Shown: positions 25,699-35,355, counted from the stretch's first letter. The stretch is DNA of 64,000 nucleotides from Catalinimonas niigatensis (GCF_030506285.1 NZ_CP119422.1:3638501-3702500); one strand, 5' to 3'. Made by a program: numbers and translations. The notes: a model not told the origin generated them from the letters alone.

Positions 25699-26778
25699 AT
25701 GCAAACTAAAAAAGAGATTAAGAGACAAGCACCAAAAAAACTATCCCTGCTGGATCGTTTCCTCACGCTCTGGATCTTTCTGGCAATGGCTATAGGTGTG
25801 GCTTTGGGCAATCTGATTCCTGGTATAGAAGGTTTTTTTAGCCAGTTTCAGGCTGGCACGACCAATCTGCCTATCGCCATTGGACTGATTGTGATGATGT
25901 ATCCACCTCTGGCCAAAGTCCGCTATGAACATCTGGGCAAAGTCTTCAAGAATGTAAAAGTTGTAAGCCTTTCACTACTGCTGAACTGGATCATTGGGCC
26001 GGTGCTGATGTTTCTGCTGGCGATAACTTTCCTTCGCGATTATCCTGAGTACATGATCGGCCTCATCCTCATTGGTCTGGCTCGTTGCATTGCCATGGTG
26101 CTGGTCTGGAACGATCTCGCGCAGGGCGATAAGGAGTATGCTGCCGGACTGGTAGCAGTGAACAGCATCTTTCAGGTTATCTTCTACAGTTTCTTTGCCT
26201 GGCTATTCATCACTGTTTTGCCTCCTTACTTTGGTATAGAAGGCTCCATCGTAGATATCAGTATGAACGAAGTGGCCGAGAGTGTATTTCTCTATCTGGG
26301 CGTGCCTTTTTTAGCTGGTTTTCTAACGCGTTACTTCTTTATCAAAACCAAAGGAGAGCAATGGTATATAGAGAATGTGATTCCCCGCATCAGCCCGCTG
26401 ACACTTATTGCCTTGCTCTTTACCATAGTGGTAATGTTCAGCTTCAAAGGACAGACCATTGTGGATATACCGTTGGATGTGCTGCGTATTGCTGTTCCCC
26501 TGATGATTTACTTCGGGCTAATGTTTGTGCTGAGTTTTCTGCTGGCCAAAAAGCTGGGAGCCAATTATGCTGAGAATACCTCTGTTTCTTTTACAGCTAC
26601 CGGCAATAATTTTGAGCTGGCCATTGCAGTGGCGGTAGGGGTATTTGGCATAGAATCAGGGCAGGCTTTTGCAGGGGTAGTAGGCCCGCTCATTGAAGTA
26701 CCTGCACTTATCCTGCTGGTCAACCTGGCCTTCTGGTTCAGGAAAAGACTCTATGGAGCAGGACAATTAAAAACTTAA
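25699..26778 (+). CDS. acr3: ACR3-family arsenite efflux transporter
   Basis: A 359-residue inner-membrane carrier with about ten membrane spans. The ACR3 signature is intact: [19 protein letters not shown] with the essential Cys130, and [20 protein letters not shown] near residue 300. It expels arsenite produced by the preceding reductase. It starts 10 bp after that gene and ends 3 bp before the monooxygenase, a tight operon. Confidence 0.95.
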   Translation: MQTKKEIKRQAPKKLSLLDRFLTLWIFLAMAIGVALGNLIPGIEGFFSQFQAGTTNLPIAIGLIVMMYPPLAKVRYEHLGKVFKNVKVVSLSLLLNWIIGPVLMFLLAITFLRDYPEYMIGLILIGLARCIAMVLVWNDLAQGDKEYAAGLVAVNSIFQVIFYSFFAWLFITVLPPYFGIEGSIVDISMNEVAESVFLYLGVPFLAGFLTRYFFIKTKGEQWYIENVIPRISPLTLIALLFTIVVMFSFKGQTIVDIPLDVLRIAVPLMIYFGLMFVLSFLLAKKLGANYAENTSVSFTATGNNFELAIAVAVGVFGIESGQAFAGVVGPLIEVPALILLVNLAFWFRKRLYGAGQLKT

Positions 26779-26781
26779 GGT

Positions 26782-27834
26782 ATGGAAGAAACCTATGATG
26801 TCATTGTGGTCGGTGGGGGGCAGAGTGGCCTGGCGGTGGGTTATCACCTGAGAAAGACAGACTTAAAATACCTGATCCTGGACAGAGAAACCCTGTCGGG
26901 TGGAAGCTGGCAGCACTACTGGCAATCCCTTCGACTGTTTTCTCCCGCTTCTTTCAGCAGTCTGCCCGGCACGCTAATGCTAGGTGGTGCAGATTATTAT
27001 CCTAGCCGGGATGAAACGCTGGAGTATCTTCGGATGTACGAAAAAAAGTATAAGCTAAACGTACAAAGATCGGTTACTGTAGAAGCAGTTGCTCGGGAAA
27101 GAAATTTGTATCGTTTGGTGACCAACCAAGGTACATTCTGGAGCAAGACTGTAGTGAGTGCCACCGGGAGCTTTGCCAAGCCATTTATCCCTGAAATCAG
27201 CGGAATGGAGAATTTTGAAGGCGAAATTCTGCACTCTGCTGCTTATCAAAAGCCTGCCCCCTTTAAAGATAAGCAGGTGGTCATCGTCGGAGAAGGCAAT
27301 TCCGGTGCACAGATTCTGGCTGAAGTCAGTCAGTATGCCCGTACCACCTGGCTTACGGCAAAGGCTCCTTCCTTTTTGCCCGATGAGGTAGATGGCCGGG
27401 TGCTCTTTGACCGTGCTTCGGCTTTGTATGAAGCCAAGAAGCAAGGTAAAAATTTTCAACCTCCCTCTCTGGGTGATATTGTGATGGTACCTTCGGTCAA
27501 AGAGGCCAGAGCAAGAGGTGCGTTGAAAGCAAAACCAGCCATTGCGCATTTTGAAAAAAATGGAGTTGTACTTAAAAATGGAGAATTTGTAGCAGCAGAG
27601 ATGGTGATCTTCTGTACCGGATTTCGGCCAGCGCTGGATCACCTCAAACCGCTGAACATCCTTGAAAAAGATGGGCGGGTGCATACAGAAAATACCAAAG
27701 CCGAGAAAATAGCAGGTTTATGGCTGGTAGGCTACGGGAGTTGGACAGGTTTTGCCTCCGCTACCCTCATCGGCGTAGGACGAAGTGCCCGGCAAACCGT
27801 AGAGGAAATCAGGCAGTATGTATCATCAAGATGA
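26782..27834 (+). CDS. arsO: ArsO-like NAD(P)H/FAD flavin-dependent monooxygenase
   Basis: A 350-residue flavoprotein with FAD-binding GGGQSG at residues 11-16, LSGGSWQHYWQSLRLFSPASFSSLPG typical of the ArsO group, a second dinucleotide site VVIVGEGNSGAQILAE near residue 170, and CTGFRPALDHL near the C terminus. ArsO genes sit in arsenic operons; the exact reaction is not settled in my knowledge. It overlaps the next gene by 4 bp (ATGA). Confidence 0.85.
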   Translation: MEETYDVIVVGGGQSGLAVGYHLRKTDLKYLILDRETLSGGSWQHYWQSLRLFSPASFSSLPGTLMLGGADYYPSRDETLEYLRMYEKKYKLNVQRSVTVEAVARERNLYRLVTNQGTFWSKTVVSATGSFAKPFIPEISGMENFEGEILHSAAYQKPAPFKDKQVVIVGEGNSGAQILAEVSQYARTTWLTAKAPSFLPDEVDGRVLFDRASALYEAKKQGKNFQPPSLGDIVMVPSVKEARARGALKAKPAIAHFEKNGVVLKNGEFVAAEMVIFCTGFRPALDHLKPLNILEKDGRVHTENTKAEKIAGLWLVGYGSWTGFASATLIGVGRSARQTVEEIRQYVSSR

Positions 27835-28319
27835 ACATAATACTTTTTCAGCCGCAGCATTGGCCATCCGTGGCAGAAATTTACCACCTAGGTTTACTTA
27901 CACGCAATGCGACCTTTGAGACTGAAGTTCCTGCTTTTGAAGTATGGGATCAGAAGTTCTATTCACACCTACGCTGGGTAGCTCAGTATAACCAACAAGT
28001 AGTGGGCTGGGCAGGACTGATGCCGGTCTCTGCACGTAAAGCTTATGTCGGTGTAGCCGAAGTAAGTATTTACATTCATCCTGATTCTGCCGGTCATGGC
28101 ATTGGCAAAAGGCTGATGCAGCATTTGATTACTAAGAGTGAACAGGCAGGCATCTGGACGCTACAGGCTTCAATATTTCCTGAGAATGCGGCCAGTATCC
28201 TTTTGCATGAATCTTCAGGTTTTAGGAAAGTGGGTTTCCGTGAGAAAATAGCACAACTGGAAGGCGTCTGGAGAGATACGCTGATCTATGAGAGAAGAAG
28301 TACTATAGCAGGCATCTGA
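27831..28319 (+). CDS. arsN1: GNAT N-acetyltransferase, ArsN1/phosphinothricin-acetyltransferase type
   Basis: The ATG at 27831 overlaps the arsO stop by 4 bp and gives a 162-residue GNAT protein; the open frame further upstream lies inside arsO. Motifs are the N-terminal EIYHLGLLTRNATFETEVP, VAEVSIYIHPDSAGHGIGKRLMQHL (acetyl-CoA pyrophosphate loop) and HESSGFRKVGF. This is the PAT-like group whose ars-linked members (ArsN1) acetylate the amino group of arsinothricin. The specific substrate is inferred from the operon. Confidence 0.82.
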   Translation: MNIILFQPQHWPSVAEIYHLGLLTRNATFETEVPAFEVWDQKFYSHLRWVAQYNQQVVGWAGLMPVSARKAYVGVAEVSIYIHPDSAGHGIGKRLMQHLITKSEQAGIWTLQASIFPENAASILLHESSGFRKVGFREKIAQLEGVWRDTLIYERRSTIAGI

Positions 28320-28392
28320 AAAAAATAATAAGAAATTTTGCGTCTTTTTGGGCGTTGCCGAGTCTTCGCTACAGAACCAAATAAAACAGATC

Positions 28393-28809
28393 ATGAAAAG
28401 ATTGCATGTCAACATTCAGGTGAAAGAATTAGCTAAATCCATTCACTTTTATAGCCAGCTTTTTAAGGCTGAGCCTAGCGTAGTGAAAGCAGATTATGCC
28501 AAATGGATGCTGGAAGACCCAAAAGTCAATTTTGCCCTTTCACTTTCCGATACCAAAGAAGGGATTGAACATCTGGGCATACAGGCCGAGACAGAGGAAG
28601 AACTGGGAGAACTCTACAGCAGGCTTGACCGCATAGAAGGAAAGATATTTGAAGAAGGAGATACTGTATGCTGCTACGCCAAGTCCCACAAATCCTGGAT
28701 CGAAGATCCTCAGGGGGTAGAATGGGAAATATTTCACTCTTACGGTACTTCAGAAACAAATACCAGCGAAGGCAGTCCCTGCTGTATTCCTTTGTCAGAA
28801 AATAAGTAA
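28393..28809 (+). CDS. arsI: ArsI/CadI-family VOC dioxygenase (C-As lyase-like)
   Basis: The start at 28393 (MKRLHVNIQV) fits the family; an upstream in-frame ATG at 28348 adds a polar leader. The 138-residue VOC-fold protein keeps the metal ligands His5, His60 and Glu112 and the vicinal pair Cys93-Cys94 (DTVCCYAKSHKSWIEDPQG) that binds trivalent organoarsenicals in ArsI. Expected reaction: Fe(II)-dependent cleavage of the C-As bond of methylarsenite or aromatic arsenicals. A second CC pair (SPCCIP) lies near the C terminus. CadI-like cadmium-induced proteins share this sequence, so the substrate is not certain. Confidence 0.85.
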   Translation: MKRLHVNIQVKELAKSIHFYSQLFKAEPSVVKADYAKWMLEDPKVNFALSLSDTKEGIEHLGIQAETEEELGELYSRLDRIEGKIFEEGDTVCCYAKSHKSWIEDPQGVEWEIFHSYGTSETNTSEGSPCCIPLSENK

Positions 28810-28816
28810 ATTAAGC

Positions 28817-28842
28817 AGGAAGTCCATACTATGGGACTTCCT
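28817..28842 (+). terminator. Hairpin between the arsI-like and sigZ-like genes
   Basis: AGGAAGTCC and GGACTTCCT form a perfect 9-bp stem with an 8-nt loop, starting 8 bp after the arsI-like stop. There is no T-run, so it may attenuate, protect the upstream mRNA or act as a weak terminator. A possible upstream start of the sigma gene at 28831 falls inside it. Confidence 0.5.
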
Positions 28843-28866
28843 CTTCACCTAATAAACAGGAATATC

Positions 28867-29478
28867 ATGTCATGTGAATTGGTAGCACCGGTTTTTCAGC
28901 AATACGAACAGGAACTGCTCGGCTTTATCAATAAGCGCCTAAAGGACAAACATCAGAGTGAGGATGTGCTGAATGATGTACTTATGAAAATATACCGTCA
29001 TTGCGAAAAGCTGCCCAAGGTTAGAAATAACCGAGCCTGGCTGTACCAGATTACCCGCAATGCCCTGTATGATTATTTTCGGGAAAACCAGAGAAGTATT
29101 AGTCTGGAAGATTCGCAAATTGAAGCAGAGGATCAGCCCGAACAAGAGCTCTACCAGTCGCTGGCGCCCTTGCTTCCTACCATGATCCGCATGTTGCCTG
29201 CCAAATATGCTGTACCCTTACAGATGAGTGATATTGAGGAGATCCCTCAGCAGCAAATTGCCGATAAGCTTGGCTTGTCCTTGTCTGGTGCTAAGTCGCG
29301 CATACAGCGGGGCAGAGAGAAGCTACGGGCTTTATTTTTTGAATGTCTTTACCTGGAACTTGATCATCAGGGTGTGCCGATGAGCTTTGCTGTAAAGGCA
29401 CATTGCACACCATTACATAGTTTTCAGCCTCAGACAGAACCTGATATTACTACCAGCGATAAACCATGCAATTGCTGA
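28867..29478 (+). CDS. SigZ-like ECF sigma factor at the end of the arsenic operon
   Basis: ATG at 28867 gives 203 residues beginning MSCELVAPVFQQYEQELLGFI; an ATG at 28831 lies in the hairpin and is less likely. Region 2 contains SEDVLNDVLMKIYRHCEKLPKVRNNRAWLYQITRNALYDYFREN and region 4 QQQIADKLGLSLSGAKSRIQRGREKLRALFFECLYLELD, matching the SigZ group. The C-terminal tail is rich in Cys and His and ends in PCNC, which could bind metal or metalloid. No anti-sigma gene is next to it. Regulon unknown. Confidence 0.82.
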   Translation: MSCELVAPVFQQYEQELLGFINKRLKDKHQSEDVLNDVLMKIYRHCEKLPKVRNNRAWLYQITRNALYDYFRENQRSISLEDSQIEAEDQPEQELYQSLAPLLPTMIRMLPAKYAVPLQMSDIEEIPQQQIADKLGLSLSGAKSRIQRGREKLRALFFECLYLELDHQGVPMSFAVKAHCTPLHSFQPQTEPDITTSDKPCNC

Positions 29479-29572
29479 TTCCTGAGGAAAACAAATGAAA
29501 AGCTAGGTGAGTATTTTGTAATAAAGTGCTATTTTGCTGAGTATTTGATCTTTATAGCAACAAGCGTTCATT

Positions 29573-30385
29573 TTGAAGAATAAGCAGGATATTCCCCTAA
29601 AGGCCAAGATTGAGACACACCAATGGATCAAGGTAAGCAGGATGAAGGAAGTCATCAAGCCTACCCGTCCACACAAGCATGATGGTTATTTTGAGATCAT
29701 TCTGCTTCGTGAGGGGGCAGGTTTTCATACGATTGACGATGCTGCTTATGAAGTACTTACTCCCCTGGTCCATCTCCTCAAACCCGGACAAGTACATTGC
29801 TGGGATTTTACCCAAATACCCAAGGGCTATGTGCTTATGTTTAAAGAAGAAGTACTGCAAAACTATAGTGCTGCCAGAACTAAACTTTATGAGCTTCAGC
29901 CTGAAATCAGGCTGAGAGATATCCATGAGCTTTCCGCCCTTTTTGAGCAATCTTTACAGGCTTATCAAAGTGATAGAAATAGTGATGAGATGCTTTATGC
30001 TTATCTTAACCTGATTATTTTAAAGCTTTCACAGCATTCAAATGATCTAACTTTATCTAACCCCACTACTTTAAGCTTGCTTTATACCTATAAAAAGCTG
30101 GTAAACCAGCGGTTTGCTGATCTGAAGCTGGTAAGTGAGTATGCTGAAGCTTTGCACAGTTCTACTGCCCGGCTGAACGAGGCTTGTCAGACCGCCTTGG
30201 GCAAAAATGCCAGCACAATTATCAAGGAGCGTATTGTACTGGAAGCGAAAAATCTGTTGTTTCATACCAATAAGACTGTCACAGAAATTGCCACGGACCT
30301 TCGCTTCAGTGATGCTTCCAACTTCGTCAGGTTTTTTAAGTCTCACACTGGCCTTACCCCCCACAAATACCGGGATCTCATATAA
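29573..30385 (+). CDS. AraC-family transcriptional regulator
   Basis: A 270-residue protein: an N-terminal cupin-like sensor (PHKHDGYFEIILLREGAGFHTID, HLLKPGQVHCW) and a C-terminal double helix-turn-helix (YAEALHSSTARLNEACQTALGKNASTIIKERIVLEAKNLLFHT, then VTEIATDLRFSDASNFVRFFKSHTGLTPHKYR). The likely start is a TTG at 29573; the next ATG at 29642 would cut into the domain. It probably controls the outer-membrane receptor that starts 97 bp downstream. Confidence 0.87.
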   Translation: MKNKQDIPLKAKIETHQWIKVSRMKEVIKPTRPHKHDGYFEIILLREGAGFHTIDDAAYEVLTPLVHLLKPGQVHCWDFTQIPKGYVLMFKEEVLQNYSAARTKLYELQPEIRLRDIHELSALFEQSLQAYQSDRNSDEMLYAYLNLIILKLSQHSNDLTLSNPTTLSLLYTYKKLVNQRFADLKLVSEYAEALHSSTARLNEACQTALGKNASTIIKERIVLEAKNLLFHTNKTVTEIATDLRFSDASNFVRFFKSHTGLTPHKYRDLI

Positions 30386-30481
30386 ACTTGGCAAAATCAC
30401 CATAATCAGCAGCAAAATGACCATGAGTCTATGGCTGATCCACGATACCTTTATTGCTGGTTCAGTTATAAAAGTTTGTCT

Positions 30482-32989
30482 ATGCTTCGGTCAATCCCTC
30501 TTACGCTTTTTTTATTTTTTTTACTACAAAATATCTACGCTCAAAATGCAATGATCCAGGGGAGTGTGCTGGACCAAAGCAGTGGCGAACCTTTAGAATA
30601 TGCAAATGTAGTGCTCTACCTGCCTTCTGACTCATCTATTGTAAGTGGCGTGATCAGTCAGGCTGATGGCTCATTCAAAATGGTTGACTTATCGGAAGGA
30701 AACTATTTTCTGCAGGTTCAATTCGTAGGATATGAAAATACCAGCTTAGAAAACATCAGGCTGGGAAAGGGTCAGACTTATGATGCCGGGGCTATTGCTC
30801 TTAGGGCCAATGAGCAGCTTTTAAATGAAATTCAAATAAGTGGTGAAAAAGCTTCTACTTATCACAAAATAGACCGGCAGGTGTACAATGCCGGGCAGTT
30901 CCAGTCAGCCATGGGCGGTACGGCCACCGATGTACTGAGAAATGTTCCCTCAGTGGCTGTCAATGCTGAAGGCAATATTACAGTGCGTGGTTCGGCAGGC
31001 TTCACCATACTGCTCAACGGGAAACCTATTCAAAGTGATCCTACTGCCATCCTCAGCCAGCTACCTGCCAATGCGATTGAAGATGTGGAGATCGTAACCG
31101 CCCCCTCAGCCAAATATGACCCGGAAGGAAAAGCGGGAATCATCAATATCATCACCAAAAAGGGGGCTACAGACGGCTTGTTTGTACTGGCAAATGTACA
31201 GGCAGGCCTGCCCAGCATCCAGGATTATGACAATGCCGATCCTGCCCGCCGCTATGGAGGAGATTTCACCCTCAACTATAGAAAAGATAAGTGGGATATT
31301 TCTCTGGGCGCCAGCTATTTGAGAAATGATATTGCCGGCAGAAGGGTAGGAGATGTGTTTACCGTCATCAATGATACGCTCACCCGCTTTCCTTCGGAGG
31401 GTGAAAGAAGTTTTGTAGAGAAGAACTATACTGCCCGTGCTACTGTAAGCTACGCCGCAGATGCTAAAAATAACCTGAGCCTGGGCTTTTTTGCCGGTAA
31501 AAGAAACAAAGAACGCACCGCTGACATTTTGTACAATAACAGTACTGTCTATCTGCCGGAGAGCGATACTGTTAGCCAAACCCAATACTTTAATAAAAAC
31601 CTGCTGATCAGAAAGGGGGATTTTTTGATTAGCAGCCTCGACTATGTGCATACTTTTGATGATCAGTCTCAGCTTACATCCTCGCTACTTTATGAATATA
31701 CCATGCTGGGAGGTCCCATTACCAACCTCAACCTTTCGTGGCCTTCGCTGCTGGACACACTGCAAGACCAGTACAATACCAATGACAACCCTCTGCATGG
31801 CATACGCTTTCAGCTAGATTACAGCAAACCTTTAGGAACAGGAAAACTGGACGCTGGCTACCAGTTCCGCAACCTGAACCATCAGGGAGAATTTATTTAT
31901 CAGGAAAGAGTAATAGGGACCAACAATTACGAGCTTATCCCCGAGTTTTCCAGCAATGTAGACCTGACCCGGCGTATTCATTCTATCTACGGACAATATT
32001 CCGGCAAGTGGAACAAGCTATCTTATGCTGCGGGAATGCGATTGGAATATATGGACCGGCAACTGCTGTTGTCCAACCTATTGACAGACAGCACCTACAA
32101 TTATGATTTTGTGAAAGTATACCCTTCCGCCAATCTGCTCTACGACTGGACAGAAAGCTTTCGTCTGAAAGCAGCTTACAGCAAAAGGGTAGAGCGAACG
32201 ACTACTTTCAAGATGAATCCTTTTCCAGAAAGAGAGCACTCAGAAACCCTGGAGCAAGGCGATGCAGAACTTCTGCCCGAATTCATTGACCTGCTGGAAG
32301 TAGGAGCGATCAAAGATTTTGGTAACAACTCAGTATTCCTTACGGCTTACTTTCAAAATGTGCAGAATCTGATCAACAGGGTAAATACAGTGTATAATGA
32401 TACTATTCTGAATCGTATTTACTCCAATGTAGGCCGGGGTAGGTCTTATGGGCTGGAAGCAGGTGCAGAAATCAATCCTACGAACTGGTGGAAACTCTAT
32501 GCCGGGGGTAATGCGTACAACTACAACATTGTCGGTGAATTTGCCGCAGAACCCATCAATACGCGTAGTTGGATTTATTCTATCAATGCCAACACTACGT
32601 TTAAACTTGCCCCTACCCTCAGCCTGCAGTGGACGCTCAATTATATCTCAGCCCGCAATACTGCCCAGGGAGAAGATTCTCGTTTCTTATCGCCCAACCT
32701 GACTGTGCAGAAGTCGTTTTTAAACAACCGCCTCACAGCTACGCTGCAATGGCTGAATATGGACATGGGCTTACTCCCTACCAACGAACAAAGGATTAGT
32801 ACCTGGAGTAGGGGCTTTCAGTCGGGTGAAGTTCCCCCTGGCAATATCCTGCGGGATCGGGAGTTCTACACCACTACCAACTATATTTACGAGGTGGATG
32901 TCATCATGCTCAATGTAAGTTTCCGCATCAACCAGCCAGCCGGTAAATCAAAGCTGATCAAGAGTGAGTTTGGCGACCAGGAGTTTTAG
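30482..32989 (+). CDS. Outer-membrane beta-barrel receptor with carboxypeptidase-D-like N-terminal domain
   Basis: ATG at 30482 gives a signal peptide (MLRSIPLTLFLFFLLQNIYA) and an 835-residue protein. A CarboxypepD_reg-like domain (IQGSVLDQSSGEPLEYANVVL) is followed by a TonB-receptor plug (GTATDVLRNVPSVAVNAEGNITVRGSAGFTILLNGKPI, GIINIITKKG) and a barrel with the OMP_b-brl_3 pattern. This group resembles TonB-dependent receptors but differs from SusC; no SusD partner is adjacent. It sits between an AraC regulator and an ABC exporter, so an uptake or drug/peptide-related role is possible. Confidence 0.88.
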   Translation: MLRSIPLTLFLFFLLQNIYAQNAMIQGSVLDQSSGEPLEYANVVLYLPSDSSIVSGVISQADGSFKMVDLSEGNYFLQVQFVGYENTSLENIRLGKGQTYDAGAIALRANEQLLNEIQISGEKASTYHKIDRQVYNAGQFQSAMGGTATDVLRNVPSVAVNAEGNITVRGSAGFTILLNGKPIQSDPTAILSQLPANAIEDVEIVTAPSAKYDPEGKAGIINIITKKGATDGLFVLANVQAGLPSIQDYDNADPARRYGGDFTLNYRKDKWDISLGASYLRNDIAGRRVGDVFTVINDTLTRFPSEGERSFVEKNYTARATVSYAADAKNNLSLGFFAGKRNKERTADILYNNSTVYLPESDTVSQTQYFNKNLLIRKGDFLISSLDYVHTFDDQSQLTSSLLYEYTMLGGPITNLNLSWPSLLDTLQDQYNTNDNPLHGIRFQLDYSKPLGTGKLDAGYQFRNLNHQGEFIYQERVIGTNNYELIPEFSSNVDLTRRIHSIYGQYSGKWNKLSYAAGMRLEYMDRQLLLSNLLTDSTYNYDFVKVYPSANLLYDWTESFRLKAAYSKRVERTTTFKMNPFPEREHSETLEQGDAELLPEFIDLLEVGAIKDFGNNSVFLTAYFQNVQNLINRVNTVYNDTILNRIYSNVGRGRSYGLEAGAEINPTNWWKLYAGGNAYNYNIVGEFAAEPINTRSWIYSINANTTFKLAPTLSLQWTLNYISARNTAQGEDSRFLSPNLTVQKSFLNNRLTATLQWLNMDMGLLPTNEQRISTWSRGFQSGEVPPGNILRDREFYTTTNYIYEVDVIMLNVSFRINQPAGKSKLIKSEFGDQEF

Positions 32990-33090
32990 TAAAAAGATGG
33001 ATGAGAGGACTTTCATTGGTTTCTTTTATTATGTCCCAGTTCTTCTGTATCTTTTTCCATACACTATAATGCAGTGGAAAAACATCCCGA

Positions 33091-33942
33091 ATGATCAAAG
33101 TCCACGATTTATCCTTCACATATCCCGGCAACAGTCAGGCGGTGTTAAAGAAGCTGACTTTTGAAATAAAACAAGGAGAGATTTTTGGTTTTCTTGGCCC
33201 GTCCGGTGCTGGTAAAAGCACAACTCAGAAAATTCTATATAAGATACTACACGGCTTTCAGGGTGAAATTATGATCCATAATAAGCCGCTTAGCCAATGG
33301 GGTAAGGAATATTTTGAGCATATTGGAGTAGGCTTTGAATTGCCTAACCATTACCTGAAACTGACGGCAAGAGAAAATCTGCAACTGTTTGCTTCTTTTT
33401 ATCAAAAGGAAGAGCTGCTGCCTATTCCTGTACTTTTTGAAATGGTAGGGCTGGAAGACAGCATGGACAAAAAGGTAGAGGCATATTCCAAAGGGATGAA
33501 GATGCGTCTGAATTTCATCCGTGCCATCATGCATCAGCCAAACATTCTCTTCTTCGACGAACCTACCGCAGGCCTGGACCCGGTCAATGCGCATAAAGTC
33601 AAAGCACATATCATGGAGCTGAAGAAGCAGGGCAAAACCATCTTCATCACTACCCACAATATGAATACCGCCGATGAACTCTGCGACAGGGTTTCTTTTA
33701 TCGTAGATGGCCAGCTACAGGTGACAGAAGTCCCCGCTGTGTTAAAGCAGCAGTATGGGAAAGATACGGTGAAAGTAGAACTAAAAGATGCCACCACTGC
33801 TGAGTTTCCTTTGAAGGATTTAGGCTACAATTCCCAGTTTTTGGAATTGATCAGACAAAATGAATTGCTGCGGATCAATACCCAGGAAGCCACACTGGAG
33901 GAAGTGTTTATTCAGGTTACCGGTAAAGCTTTGAAAGTATGA
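33091..33942 (+). CDS. ABC transporter ATP-binding protein
   Basis: A 283-residue ATPase with Walker A GPSGAGKST (residues 37-45), signature YSKGMKMRLNF (atypical SKGM in place of SGGQ), Walker B ILFFDEPTAGLDP and a switch histidine in FITTHNM. After about residue 215 there is a C-terminal extension as in drug-export ATPases (DrrA/CcmA type). Its stop overlaps the start of the first permease by 4 bp, so the three genes form one exporter unit. Confidence 0.92.
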   Translation: MIKVHDLSFTYPGNSQAVLKKLTFEIKQGEIFGFLGPSGAGKSTTQKILYKILHGFQGEIMIHNKPLSQWGKEYFEHIGVGFELPNHYLKLTARENLQLFASFYQKEELLPIPVLFEMVGLEDSMDKKVEAYSKGMKMRLNFIRAIMHQPNILFFDEPTAGLDPVNAHKVKAHIMELKKQGKTIFITTHNMNTADELCDRVSFIVDGQLQVTEVPAVLKQQYGKDTVKVELKDATTAEFPLKDLGYNSQFLELIRQNELLRINTQEATLEEVFIQVTGKALKV

Positions 33943-34640
33943 AAATGTTGCTACAGCAAATGAAATGGCAGTTTATACTACTGGCCAGAAATAACATCAT
34001 CTCCATCAGCATCGCGGTAACCATCGTCTATGCCTTGGTATTCTTTGCGCTGGAAGGATTAGACAACATGTATAAGGTCCTGACACTCTTAATTCTCAAT
34101 GATCCGGCGATTATAGGGATGTTTTTTATCGGCCTGACGGTGATTATGGAGAAAAACCAGCAGGTGCTTTCGGCTTTGTTTGTCACACCCATCAACCATC
34201 ATGTATACTTGGTTTCCCGAATTCTCGTACTTTCTATCATCGGCTGGGCTTGCGCTTTGGGAATGGCTTTGGCAGCTATTGGTCCAGCTTTTCAATTCCT
34301 TCATTTTTCGGTAGGTACCTTTGGGATATGTATGCTCTCTTGCCTGGCGGGACTTTATCTGGTATGTTATACCTTAGAGTTTATGCATTTCACTTTGAGG
34401 TCTATTCCCTTGCTGATGATCCTGATCAACCTGCCACTGCTTAACTATTTTGAAGTGACAGACATCCGCTTCTTTGACCTGATGCCTTCTTATGGAAGCC
34501 TGAGCCTCATCACCCATTCCTATAGTGAAGAGGTTAAAGTTTCTACACTTCTATATGGATATGCTTCTACTGCTTTTTGGATTTCCTTATTTTATCGGAT
34601 GGTATACCATGCTTTTATGGCCAGAATCGTAAACGCCTGA
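33939..34640 (+). CDS. ABC-2-like transporter permease, first subunit
   Basis: A 233-residue protein with six hydrophobic segments (about 20-40, 50-72, 92-114, 120-145, 150-172 and 205-225). The motif GLTVIMEKNQQVLSALFVTPIN matches small ABC-2 exporters such as the fluoroquinolone-exporter-like group. The start ATGA overlaps the ATPase stop. It likely forms a heteromeric channel with the next gene. Confidence 0.85.
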   Translation: MKMLLQQMKWQFILLARNNIISISIAVTIVYALVFFALEGLDNMYKVLTLLILNDPAIIGMFFIGLTVIMEKNQQVLSALFVTPINHHVYLVSRILVLSIIGWACALGMALAAIGPAFQFLHFSVGTFGICMLSCLAGLYLVCYTLEFMHFTLRSIPLLMILINLPLLNYFEVTDIRFFDLMPSYGSLSLITHSYSEEVKVSTLLYGYASTAFWISLFYRMVYHAFMARIVNA

Positions 34641-34644
34641 CCCT

Positions 34645-35355
34645 ATGAAGCAGTTGATCAACGTTTCCATCAGTGACTTTAAACTGATCTTCAGAGATGC
34701 TTCCCTGAGAATATTTTTGCTCTTGCCGGGCTTGATTTATTTGGTGGTCAACCTCTTCCTCCCCTGGCTGGCAAGTAGGTTTGAAGGGGTAGATGAGTAT
34801 GTTGCTTATGTGCTGGTAGTAGCCACGCTGGAGACCACCCAAATGTTTGGCTTCATCTATAGCATGGTGCTGATTGAGGAAAAGGAGACGGAAGTCGCCA
34901 AAGTATATGGGGTGCTACCCGTATCCAAAACCGGCTTTGTCCTTTCCCGATTGATCATACCTTGCCTGATTACCATAATCATAACCTGGATTCTGCTCAT
35001 CATTCAGCCATTTTATACTCTGTCCCTCTATGCAAGTCTATGGTTTTCAATACTTGCCGGATTCACTGTACCAATCTACACGCTGGGAATTGCCGTGCTA
35101 TCCAAAAATAAAATGGAAGGATTAGTCTGGATCAAGGTGTTCAATATCCTGGTGGTTATTCCCATCGTCGCCTTCTTTGTGCCCGATTCTTTTACTTTTC
35201 TATTCGGGATATTTCCTACATATTGGTTCTTTCAGGGGCTAAATTCTTTGATAGAGGGTGCGACCTTCTTTTGGTACCTACTGGCAGGTTTCGTTTACTT
35301 TATGCTGCTGCTAATAGTCACTGCACGTAGGTTTTCCAAAGTACATTTTGCATAG
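34645..35355 (+). CDS. ABC-2-like transporter permease, second subunit
   Basis: A 236-residue membrane protein with six spans and the cytoplasmic motif MVLIEEKETEVAKVYGVLPVSKTGF, the counterpart of EKNQQVLSALFVTPIN in the first permease. It starts 4 bp after that gene. The last gene of the exporter, converging on an oxidoreductase gene with only 17 bp between stops and no clear terminator. Confidence 0.85.
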   Translation: MKQLINVSISDFKLIFRDASLRIFLLLPGLIYLVVNLFLPWLASRFEGVDEYVAYVLVVATLETTQMFGFIYSMVLIEEKETEVAKVYGVLPVSKTGFVLSRLIIPCLITIIITWILLIIQPFYTLSLYASLWFSILAGFTVPIYTLGIAVLSKNKMEGLVWIKVFNILVVIPIVAFFVPDSFTFLFGIFPTYWFFQGLNSLIEGATFFWYLLAGFVYFMLLLIVTARRFSKVHFA

